10,279 nucleotides of DNA. It comes from an uncultured Clostridia bacterium. GTDB taxonomy: Bacteria; Bacillota; Clostridia; Oscillospirales; Ruminococcaceae. The notes under the pieces are model-generated. The model saw only the letters and a list, made by a program, of their open reading frames with translations. It searched no databases and was not told the DNA's origin. The stretch is from positions 1-10,279 of the forward strand of contig CANRLY010000061.1 in assembly GCA_947631585.1 (NCBI GenBank). The letters run 5' to 3'. Position 1 is the stretch's first letter. Each line of letters begins with the position of its first letter. A program made the translations under genes and the position numbers. Below, one piece after another: positions 1 to 6,256 of this stretch.

Positions 1-3
1 TCT

Positions 4-9
4 GGAGGA
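4..9 (+). promoter_or_regulatory. Ribosome-binding site of prfC
   Basis: GGAGGA lies six bases before the ATG at 16. It supports that start. The promoter must lie left of the window. Confidence 0.8.
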
Positions 10-15
10 CTTATC

Positions 16-1611
16 ATGAACGAACTTGAAAAAGAAATAGGCAGAAGGCGTACTTTTGCTATAATATCCCACCCTGGCGCAGGCAAGACCACGCTTACTG
101 AAAAATTCCTGCTGTACGGCGGAGCTATCGCTCAGGCAGGGGCGGTAAAAGGCAAAAAATCCGCTCGCCATGCGGTCTCCGACTGGATGGAGATCGAAAA
201 GCAGAGAGGTATTTCTGTTACCTCCTCTGTAATGCAGTTCCAGTACAAGGACTTCTGCATAAACATTCTCGACACCCCCGGACATCAGGATTTCTCAGAG
301 GACACCTACCGGACGCTGATGGCGGCGGATTCGGCGGTAATGGTGATAGACGCTTCAAAGGGCGTTGAGAACCAGACAAGAAAGCTGTTTAAAGTCTGCG
401 CTATGCGGCATATACCTATTTTTACTTTTATAAACAAAATGGACAGAGAGTCCCGAAACCCATTCGATCTGCTGGACGAGATCGAAAATGAGCTTGGGAT
501 ACCCACCTGTCCCATAAACTGGCCCATCAGCTCCGGCAAGGACTTCAGAGGGGTGTACGACAGGCGCAAAAAGCAGATACTTTCCTTTGCCGCAACAGGC
601 GGTCACCATCAGGTGGCTGCAACGGCTGCCGATCTGTCAGACCCGTCTCTGCCGCAGCTCATAGGTGAGGAAAACTGCAGCACCATTCGGGAGGATATAG
701 AACTTCTGGACGGCGCAAGCGATGAATTTGATATAAACGCCGTCCACAGCGGCAAGCTGTCGCCGGTGTTCTTCGGGTCGGCGCTGACAAACTTCGGTGT
801 AGAGCCGTTTCTGGAATGTTTTCTGGAAATGACCCCTCCGCCGCTGGCAAGAAATTCAGACGCAGGAGCGATAGACCCGTTTTCTCCGGATTTTTCGGCA
901 TTTGTGTTCAAAATACAGGCAAACATGAACAAAGCCCACCGGGACAGGCTGACTTTCATGAGGATATGTTCGGGAAAATTTGACCGTGAAATGGAAGTCT
1001 GCCACATTCAGAGCGGCAAGAAAATGAAGCTCTCGCAGCCGCAGCAGATAATGGCTCAGGAGCGTGAGATAATCAGCGAAGCTTACGCAGGCGACATAAT
1101 CGGAGTATTCGACCCGGGGATATTTTCCATCGGGGACACGGTATGCGCTCCCGGAAAGAAGTTTGCCTTCGAGGGGATACCGACCTTTGCGCCGGAGCAT
1201 TTCCAGAGGGTGTACGCCAAAGACACCATGAAGCGCAAGCAGTTTGTGAAAGGTGTCACACAGATAGCGCAGGAGGGTGCGATACAGATCTTCCGTGAGG
1301 TGGACACCGGTATGGAAGAGGTGATAGTAGGGGTAGTGGGAGTTTTGCAGTTTGATGTTTTCCAGTACCGAATGAAAAACGAGTACAATGTAGATCTGGT
1401 CACCACAGGGCTTCCTTATTCTCACATAAGGTGGATAGACAGCAGTCCCTGCGAACCCAAGCAGCTAAAGCTCAGTTCCGACACAAAGCTGGTAGAGGAC
1501 CTGAAAGGCAATTTGCTGCTGCTTTTCACCAGCGAGTGGAACATACGCTGGGCGCTTGACAAAAACGAAGGGCTTGTGCTGTCGGAATTCAGCAGAGGCA
1601 TTTTGCAGTAA
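16..1611 (+). CDS. prfC: Peptide chain release factor 3 (RF3)
   Basis: RF3 is a cytoplasmic translational GTPase that removes RF1/RF2 from the ribosome after peptide release. The 531 residues match the usual length (E. coli about 529). Visible GTPase motifs are the P-loop SHPGAGKTT (18-26), the switch I region with QRGISVTSS (63-71), DTPGHQDFSEDTYRT (86-100) and NKMD (140-143). RF3-specific stretches follow, such as FVFKIQANMNKAHRDR and the C-terminal VGVLQFDVFQYRMKNEYNV, which separate it from EF-G. The start is supported by GGAGGA six bases upstream. One oddity: residue 21 is Gly (GGC at 76-78), where E. coli RF3 and most translational GTPases have Asp. The next gene follows after 15 bp and is probably cotranscribed. 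Confidence 0.97.
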   Translation: MNELEKEIGRRRTFAIISHPGAGKTTLTEKFLLYGGAIAQAGAVKGKKSARHAVSDWMEIEKQRGISVTSSVMQFQYKDFCINILDTPGHQDFSEDTYRTLMAADSAVMVIDASKGVENQTRKLFKVCAMRHIPIFTFINKMDRESRNPFDLLDEIENELGIPTCPINWPISSGKDFRGVYDRRKKQILSFAATGGHHQVAATAADLSDPSLPQLIGEENCSTIREDIELLDGASDEFDINAVHSGKLSPVFFGSALTNFGVEPFLECFLEMTPPPLARNSDAGAIDPFSPDFSAFVFKIQANMNKAHRDRLTFMRICSGKFDREMEVCHIQSGKKMKLSQPQQIMAQEREIISEAYAGDIIGVFDPGIFSIGDTVCAPGKKFAFEGIPTFAPEHFQRVYAKDTMKRKQFVKGVTQIAQEGAIQIFREVDTGMEEVIVGVVGVLQFDVFQYRMKNEYNVDLVTTGLPYSHIRWIDSSPCEPKQLKLSSDTKLVEDLKGNLLLLFTSEWNIRWALDKNEGLVLSEFSRGILQ

Positions 1612-1626
1612 GAAAGGAGAAGTTGT

Positions 1627-2490
1627 ATGAAAAGGTTGATACTGGCGGCAGCGGCGGCGGCAGTTATGGCTGTCTCTTGCGGCTGCAGCAAGGACGACAG
1701 CAAGGGCGACAGTTCTTCCGGCAAAAAGAATGTTCCCGACAGCAGCTTTGTGGAGTTAGAGCCGGACATTGCAAGCAGCGACCCTGAAATAGAGGTCACT
1801 GAAAACACTTTTGACTGGCTGGAAAATTGCAGCTGGCAGGCGGACGATTTCAGCAGCTTCATGGCAACGGCTTCCTGCGAAAACTCCGCCGGTCTGCCGG
1901 AGGGCAGTTACAGTTCGCCGGAGGTCACGGCAAAAGTCAACGGTCAGCCCTGCGCCGAGGCTTCAGCCTACCTGACAGTTACAGACAGCGCAATAATAAT
2001 GAACGTCAGCTTTTCCGGCTGCTACGTTCTTAAAGATTCAGACATAGAGATGACCGTGAAAGATTTCAACAGTCTGAATACTCAGGAGGACGAAACCATA
2101 GACTACAGCGACATATCGGACGAAACGGTATTTGAGGGAACAGTTTCTTTAAAGAGCAAGGCGGTGGAAAACTTCGGATACCTGCTGTTTCTGCCGGAGC
2201 AGTCGCTGGGCATTGAGCAGATAACTCTTGGCGTAAACTCAGTGACCCTTACCAAATGTCAGGATATATTCTCGTCAGGCGAACCTACCGCCGATGTGCT
2301 TTCGGTGGAGATGGCGGACGGCAGCGTTGTGACCTACGATGTATGCACCATCGTCCCGGAGTACGATGAGGAGGACGAACCCACAGGAAGATACGATGCG
2401 GTCTTTAGCTTTTCAGATATGGAAAAGATGATAGCACCTGAGCAGGTGAAGTCGGTATCGGTAAACGGCAAGACCGTTGCGGAAAACTGA
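1627..2490 (+). CDS. Predicted lipoprotein, function unknown
   Basis: I do not recognise the family of this 287-residue protein. It begins MKRLILAAAAAAVMAVSCGCS: a basic start, an Ala-rich hydrophobic core and a lipobox-like end. The lipidated cysteine is probably C18 (AVSC), with C20 as an alternative. A Ser/Asp/Lys-rich linker follows (about 21-35). The rest is acidic, with alternating hydrophobic residues suggesting a beta-rich extracellular domain. Three further Cys lie around residues 68-102, so disulfides are possible. It should sit on the outer face of the cytoplasmic membrane. AGGAGA stands just before the ATG, 15 bp after prfC, so the two probably share a transcript ending at the terminator from 2528. 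Nothing seen links its function to RF3. Confidence 0.88.
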   Translation: MKRLILAAAAAAVMAVSCGCSKDDSKGDSSSGKKNVPDSSFVELEPDIASSDPEIEVTENTFDWLENCSWQADDFSSFMATASCENSAGLPEGSYSSPEVTAKVNGQPCAEASAYLTVTDSAIIMNVSFSGCYVLKDSDIEMTVKDFNSLNTQEDETIDYSDISDETVFEGTVSLKSKAVENFGYLLFLPEQSLGIEQITLGVNSVTLTKCQDIFSSGEPTADVLSVEMADGSVVTYDVCTIVPEYDEEDEPTGRYDAVFSFSDMEKMIAPEQVKSVSVNGKTVAEN

Positions 2491-2527
2491 CCTCTCCGAA
2501 CGGGAAGCGTAATATTTTATAAAAGAT

Positions 2528-2566
2528 CCAGCCCCTGTCGCTTTGACAAGGGCTGGTTTTGTATTT
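2528..2566. terminator. Rho-independent terminator, probably bidirectional
   Basis: The left arm at 2528-2539 (CCAGCCCCTGTC) pairs with the right arm at 2545-2556 (GACAAGGGCTGG), giving 12 positions with one C/A mismatch around a 5-base loop. On the plus strand TTTTGTATTTT follows, ending the prfC-lipoprotein transcript. On the minus strand the hairpin is followed by a T-rich stretch (ATCTTTTATAAAATATT), so it can also end the leftward operon after rpiB. Confidence 0.9.
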
Positions 2567-2583
2567 TGAGTTTGCTTATATTA

Positions 2584-3036
2584 TCATTTTTCCCCGAAAC
2601 GCTCCTCCAGGGCGGTTATCAGGTCTACTCTGCGGCTGTGGCGTCCGCCCTCGAATCCTGTGGTCAGGAACGCTTCTACCAGCTCCCTGGCAAGCCCTGC
2701 GCCAACTACTCTGGCCCCGAAACACAGCACGTTTGCATCGTTATGAAGCCTTGTGAACTTCGCAGAATAACTGTCTGAGCAGCAAGCCGCCCTTATACCT
2801 TTTATCTTATTGGCGGCAATGGATATCCCCACTCCCGTGCCGCAGATAAGGATACCAAAGTCGTATTCCCCTGCCGCCACTCTCTTTCCGACTTTCTCCG
2901 CCGCATCGGGATAATCGCATTTCTCACCGTCGCCGCAGCCGAAGTCCTTATATTCGTAGCCTTTTTCTTCCAGGTAAGCGCAGATATCCTTTTTCAGTTC
3001 CACAGCCGCATGGTCGTTTCCTATGGCAATTTTCAT
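2584..3036 (-). CDS. rpiB: Ribose-5-phosphate isomerase B
   Basis: RpiB interconverts ribose 5-phosphate and ribulose 5-phosphate in the pentose phosphate pathway (RpiB/LacA/LacB family). The 150 residues match the usual length. The N-terminus MKIAIGNDHAAVELK carries the phosphate/substrate-binding DH pair (8-9). ICGTGVGISIAANK (64-77) holds the catalytic Cys65 and Thr67. RLHNDANVLCFGARV (96-110) holds His98, and GRHSRRVD (131-138) supplies the phosphate-binding arginines. The catalytic Cys and the RpiB pattern argue against a LacA/LacB subunit. The start has GGAGG about eight bases upstream. It begins 16 bp after tsaB and appears to be the last gene of the leftward operon. Confidence 0.96.
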   Translation of the reverse strand: MKIAIGNDHAAVELKKDICAYLEEKGYEYKDFGCGDGEKCDYPDAAEKVGKRVAAGEYDFGILICGTGVGISIAANKIKGIRAACCSDSYSAKFTRLHNDANVLCFGARVVGAGLARELVEAFLTTGFEGGRHSRRVDLITALEERFGEK

Positions 3037-3052
3037 TATCTTTCCTCCATTG

Positions 3053-3763
3053 TCAAATGTTTTCAGTCCGGGCGTTTTCTGAAAAACGCTTGTCCTTTTC
3101 CGCCTTGGTCTCCTGAAGATACCGTGCGTTGAGCTGTTCGCCGTCCGTCCAGTTGTCTTTCATAGCCGCTGCGATGGCGCAAAGGGACGAAGCCCTCAGT
3201 TCTCTCAGGTAAAGAGGCGCAGCGCTGATATTTTCGCTGTTCGGAAATAACTTTTCTTTCACCTCTTGGCAGATATCCCCTGTGAGCATGACCTTTCCGT
3301 CCAGACCTGCTATCAGCTCCTCCAGCTGCTCGTCTGTGCAGACCCTGTCCTGCAAAACGCAGACCGGTCTGCCGTTTTCAAAGGAATACGCCCCGAAGTA
3401 AACTACTCCTGCTCTCGCCCTTACCGCAGCCGCAACAGTTCCCTCAAACGCCGCCAGTTCATAGGCAAGCGCCATCAGCGACGAAACTCCGCAGCATTTT
3501 ATCTCTCCTGTGAAAGTCAGCCCCTTAGCCGCAGCAATACCTATCCTCAGTCCGGTATAAGAGCCTGGACCGTCCGACACAGCCACGCAGTCCATATCCT
3601 TTATTGTAAGCTCCAGCTTTTCCAGCAGTTCCAGAGCCAGAGGAAGTATCACCTGCGAATGTGTCTTTTTTGCAGAATAGCTAAGTTCCCCCAGTATGCC
3701 ATTTTCGTCAGCCACAGCCACCGAAGCCGTCTTTGAGGAAGTTTCTATCCCCAGTATCTTCAA
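3053..3763 (-). CDS. tsaB: tRNA t6A biosynthesis protein TsaB (YeaZ family)
   Basis: TsaB is a non-catalytic ASKHA-fold protein. With TsaD and TsaE it transfers threonylcarbamoyl to A37 of ANN-decoding tRNAs. The N-terminus MKILGIETSSKTASVAV and the signature SDGPGSYTGLRIG (residues 63-75) identify it. Length is 236 residues, typical. I chose TTG at 3763-3761: it has GGAG nine bases upstream and yields the family-typical MKILGIETS start. The in-frame ATG at 3772 abuts that GGAG and so has no usable ribosome-binding site. The first 56 bases overlap the end of tsaE, suggesting translational coupling. The usual DARxGEVY motif reads RARAGVVY here (residues 115-122). tsaD is not in the window. Confidence 0.94.
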   Translation of the reverse strand: MKILGIETSSKTASVAVADENGILGELSYSAKKTHSQVILPLALELLEKLELTIKDMDCVAVSDGPGSYTGLRIGIAAAKGLTFTGEIKCCGVSSLMALAYELAAFEGTVAAAVRARAGVVYFGAYSFENGRPVCVLQDRVCTDEQLEELIAGLDGKVMLTGDICQEVKEKLFPNSENISAAPLYLRELRASSLCAIAAAMKDNWTDGEQLNARYLQETKAEKDKRFSENARTENI

Positions 3764-4184
3764 ACCTATCATCTCCGGTAATTTCTATTTCTCTTGTCTG
3801 TTCGTCAAGTATTGTGAACTTTACCCTCACTGTGTTTTCCGGCAGGGCGGAAGCAATATTTTCGCTCCACTCTATGACCATCACCGTCTGGTCGTCAAGG
3901 TAATCGTAAAACCCGGTGGTCTCCAGCTCCTCCTCGCCGTTTATGCGGTACATATCGAAGTGGCAGATCCTTTTTCCTGTGCCGGTGTATTCGTTGACAA
4001 GGGTATATGTCGGCGAGGACACCTGGTCTTTCACCCCGAACCCTTTTGCCACGCCGCCTGTGAAAGTGGTCTTTCCCGCACCCAGTCCGCCTTCATAAGC
4101 CACCATGTCTCCGCCTTTCAGCTTTGCTCCCAGAGCTTCGCCCAGTCTGACGGTCTCCTGCGGAGATGTTGTCACGAACTTCAT
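3708..4184 (-). CDS. tsaE: tRNA t6A biosynthesis ATPase TsaE (YjeE family)
   Basis: TsaE is a small P-loop ATPase that drives turnover of the TsaB-TsaD complex in t6A tRNA modification. It has 158 residues. Motifs seen are the Walker A GGLGAGKTTF (32-41), SSPTYTLVNEY (56-66), HFDMYRI (75-81, containing the conserved Asp77) and the C-terminal VIEWSE (103-108), all classical for the family. The start has GGGAGG close upstream and lies 13 bp after the preceding gene's stop. After about residue 140 the protein reads a Gly-rich tail from the same DNA that encodes the start of tsaB in another frame. That tail is unlikely to be a conserved part of the fold. Confidence 0.96.
   Translation of the reverse strand: MKFVTTSPQETVRLGEALGAKLKGGDMVAYEGGLGAGKTTFTGGVAKGFGVKDQVSSPTYTLVNEYTGTGKRICHFDMYRINGEEELETTGFYDYLDDQTVMVIEWSENIASALPENTVRVKFTILDEQTREIEITGDDRFEDTGDRNFLKDGFGGCG
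3773..3776 (-). promoter_or_regulatory. Ribosome-binding site that sets the tsaB TTG start
   Basis: GGAG on the minus strand, inside the tsaE coding region, is nine bases before the TTG at 3763 and directly touches the ATG at 3772-3770. The spacing favours TTG. Confidence 0.6.
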
Positions 4185-4197
4185 AAGAAGCCTCCCA

Positions 4198-5310
4198 TCA
4201 GTCTTTATCGCTGTAGTAATCCAGCAGCAGGTCTACCATTCGTCCGTAACTCCTCATTCCGTCGCTGACGCCGTTGAGTTTCAGGCTAGCCTCGGTGGCT
4301 GCGTCCGAAACGCTGTTTACCACCTGACTCGGTATCAGTGCGCTTTCGTCCTCCTGCACCTGCTGCCAGTAAGAGTTGTTTTCGTTCCAGTCAATGATTA
4401 TCCCCGGGTGCAGCTTTGAATAAAATTCCGCCAGGTCATCTTCGCTGCCGTACTCGGATATCTTGTTGCGTATGTATTTCAGCGCAGCCACAGAGCCGCT
4501 GTAAATATAGTCGTTATTCCCTGAATTTATACAGGCAAGGTAAGAAATGAAATTCGCCTCGTCCTCCTGAATAAAGCCTTTCAGATGGACAAGCTCGTGA
4601 CACACCGTCTCCGGCATATTGGAACTGTACATCTCCCGGTTGTAGTTTGCTTCCAGCGTAAACGGAAAATATATCCCCATCAGGTACTGCTGACTCATGA
4701 AAAACGAATTTATCACCGGCTTCGGTCTGGGGTAAAAGCCTTTCAGCTGAGGGTATGTCTCCCCCAGAGACTGCATTGCCTGCTTTGCGTCGTTATCCAG
4801 GTCGGCGGTCAGCACGAACCTGCCGTTCTCGTCCCTTTTCACCTTATCGGCGCAGTCGTTGGCAATAGCGGTTATCCTGTCCCCCAGAGCCACCAGTTCC
4901 TCAAAGCTGTGTTCCTCCGCCCGTATACCGTATCTTTCCCCGAACCCGGTGCAGTGATACAGTATAAAGCAGTTGAGCGTCTGTATCAGCGCAATGCATA
5001 CCACCAGCCACGCCGCACGCTTTCCATAGAGAACGGCGATTTTTTTCCGATGCCCCTTTTTTATTACCATCAGCACCGCAAAGGAAATTATCCCTGCCGC
5101 CAACAGCAGCAGTCCCATGATAATAAGTATCTCTCCCAGCGAAAATGGCAGAAGAGAAGTCAGCCTCGAATAGGTGTTCACCCACAGAGGAAAGATATTT
5201 TCCACATACCAGTCGCAAAATCCGCTGCTCAGCCATGCCGCAGCGTTCAACAGCACAGTTGCCGCAGCAAGGCATATCAGCAGTATAGTGGAGCGTTTCA
5301 GCTTTGTCAT
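4198..5310 (-). CDS. Membrane DUF3810-like protein with HExxH zinc-protease motif
   Basis: The 370 residues resemble the DUF3810 family, recognised by overall layout and not by a search. Hydrophobic segments lie at about 8-27, 59-83 and 99-118, with a basic loop (KKGHRKK) between the last two. A large soluble domain follows, probably extracytoplasmic. It contains CHELVHLKGF with H238-E239-x-x-H242, then EDEANFISYLA, where E249 or E251 could be the third zinc ligand as in gluzincin-type peptidases. Proteolytic activity is an inference from that motif. Upstream are a GAGG 12 bases and an AAGG about five bases before the ATG. The gene starts 9 bp after the VanY-like gene and ends 13 bp before tsaE, so it lies firmly inside the operon. 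Confidence 0.85.
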   Translation of the reverse strand: MTKLKRSTILLICLAAATVLLNAAAWLSSGFCDWYVENIFPLWVNTYSRLTSLLPFSLGEILIIMGLLLLAAGIISFAVLMVIKKGHRKKIAVLYGKRAAWLVVCIALIQTLNCFILYHCTGFGERYGIRAEEHSFEELVALGDRITAIANDCADKVKRDENGRFVLTADLDNDAKQAMQSLGETYPQLKGFYPRPKPVINSFFMSQQYLMGIYFPFTLEANYNREMYSSNMPETVCHELVHLKGFIQEDEANFISYLACINSGNNDYIYSGSVAALKYIRNKISEYGSEDDLAEFYSKLHPGIIIDWNENNSYWQQVQEDESALIPSQVVNSVSDAATEASLKLNGVSDGMRSYGRMVDLLLDYYSDKD

Positions 5311-5319
5311 TTCTGCCTT

Positions 5320-6198
5320 TTACCTCTTTCCCGTAATGATAACACAGCCGGTATTGTCGTAAGAGACCACATAGCTTTGGCAGCCGTCGGGTATCTTAAC
5401 TGTATCTCCTATATTCTGTCTGGTGATGATATAGTTATCAAAAACATAAAACTCTCCCTTTTCAAGAAACTCTATATATTCCTCCAGCGTCAGGGAATTT
5501 TTATAAATAAGTTCGCTGTGGGGAAACCCTACCCAGCGGATATGCCACGGCTCGTACCTTATGCCGGTGATATCCTGTTTTCCCTGGGGATATCTTATTA
5601 TCCAGCCGTACTCCCAGCAACTGCTGTTCACGAACTGTCCGGCGTCGCTTTTTAAAAAGCCGTCTCCGGCAAACCCCGACACATACACGTCCAGCGCAAG
5701 ACCTGTCTGGTGTTCGCTGGCGTTTTCAGGAGCGGCGGTATCACTGTCTTTTTCTTCGGCTATCTCAGCCTGTTCCTCAGCGGTGCGGTAACTGCTCATT
5801 ATGTAGAGCTTATCCCCGAACCTGTCGCTGACCTCGTCCGCCAGCTGTTTGTAGCCGTCCATTATGCAGCGATCCATCAGCACTCCGCTGTCTCTGTACT
5901 CGGCTATATCCGTCTGCTCGTCACCGTTAAGCGGATACTTAGCGTTCACCAGAAGCAGCGAATCGTCAAAGCTTACGTTCTCCTGCTCCAGAAATTCTGA
6001 AAGCCCCTTTTCCTCAAAGGAGGTCTCTCCCTCTTTTGCCTTGGCGATGACTGCTTTTCCCCTGCCTGCGCCCAACATTTCCTTCACCCGAAATCGCAGG
6101 TCGGGTCTTGCCGCAAGGACGACCGCAGCCACGGCGACCGCAGCGGCAGCCGTTATACCGCAGATAAGCAGCGCTTTTCTGAGAGTTTTACTTTTCAT
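5320..6198 (-). CDS. VanY-type D-alanyl-D-alanine carboxypeptidase (M15B family)
   Basis: This 292-residue protein has a basic start and one N-terminal hydrophobic segment (about 9-30), either a membrane anchor or an uncleaved signal, so its domain acts outside the membrane. The zinc peptidase signatures are MSSYRTAEEQ (134-143), SEHQTGLALDV (161-171, ligands H163 and D170), WEYGWIIRYP (195-204) and EPWHIRWVG (216-224, catalytic E216 and ligand H219). The family trims the terminal D-Ala from peptidoglycan stem peptides. After the catalytic domain there is an extension of about 50 residues (240-292), beta-like, that I do not recognise. GGAG precedes the ATG. It is 58 bp after fhs with no terminator seen between. 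No vanR/S/H/A-type genes are near, so a resistance role is unsupported and a housekeeping wall role is more likely. Confidence 0.92.
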   Translation of the reverse strand: MKSKTLRKALLICGITAAAAVAVAAVVLAARPDLRFRVKEMLGAGRGKAVIAKAKEGETSFEEKGLSEFLEQENVSFDDSLLLVNAKYPLNGDEQTDIAEYRDSGVLMDRCIMDGYKQLADEVSDRFGDKLYIMSSYRTAEEQAEIAEEKDSDTAAPENASEHQTGLALDVYVSGFAGDGFLKSDAGQFVNSSCWEYGWIIRYPQGKQDITGIRYEPWHIRWVGFPHSELIYKNSLTLEEYIEFLEKGEFYVFDNYIITRQNIGDTVKIPDGCQSYVVSYDNTGCVIITGKR

Positions 6199-6256
6199 AT
6201 TTCTCCTTCTCTTTCTTTATTTACACATTTCAAACTGTATCTCTATGTATTTTCTG

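Noticed and set aside
856..1425. 189-codon open frame on the minus strand inside prfC
   Set aside because: Antisense to RF3, with no supporting signals and His/Tyr-rich shadow composition.
4585..5655. 356-codon open frame on the plus strand across the DUF3810-like and VanY-like genes
   Set aside because: It runs antisense to two genes with clear motifs, has no ribosome-binding site, is rich in His/Gln/Arg as expected of a complement reading, and shows no recognisable domain.
5320..6198. VanY-like gene as part of a vancomycin-resistance cluster
   Set aside because: No vanR, vanS, vanH, vanA/B or vanX-like genes are adjacent; the neighbours are housekeeping genes.
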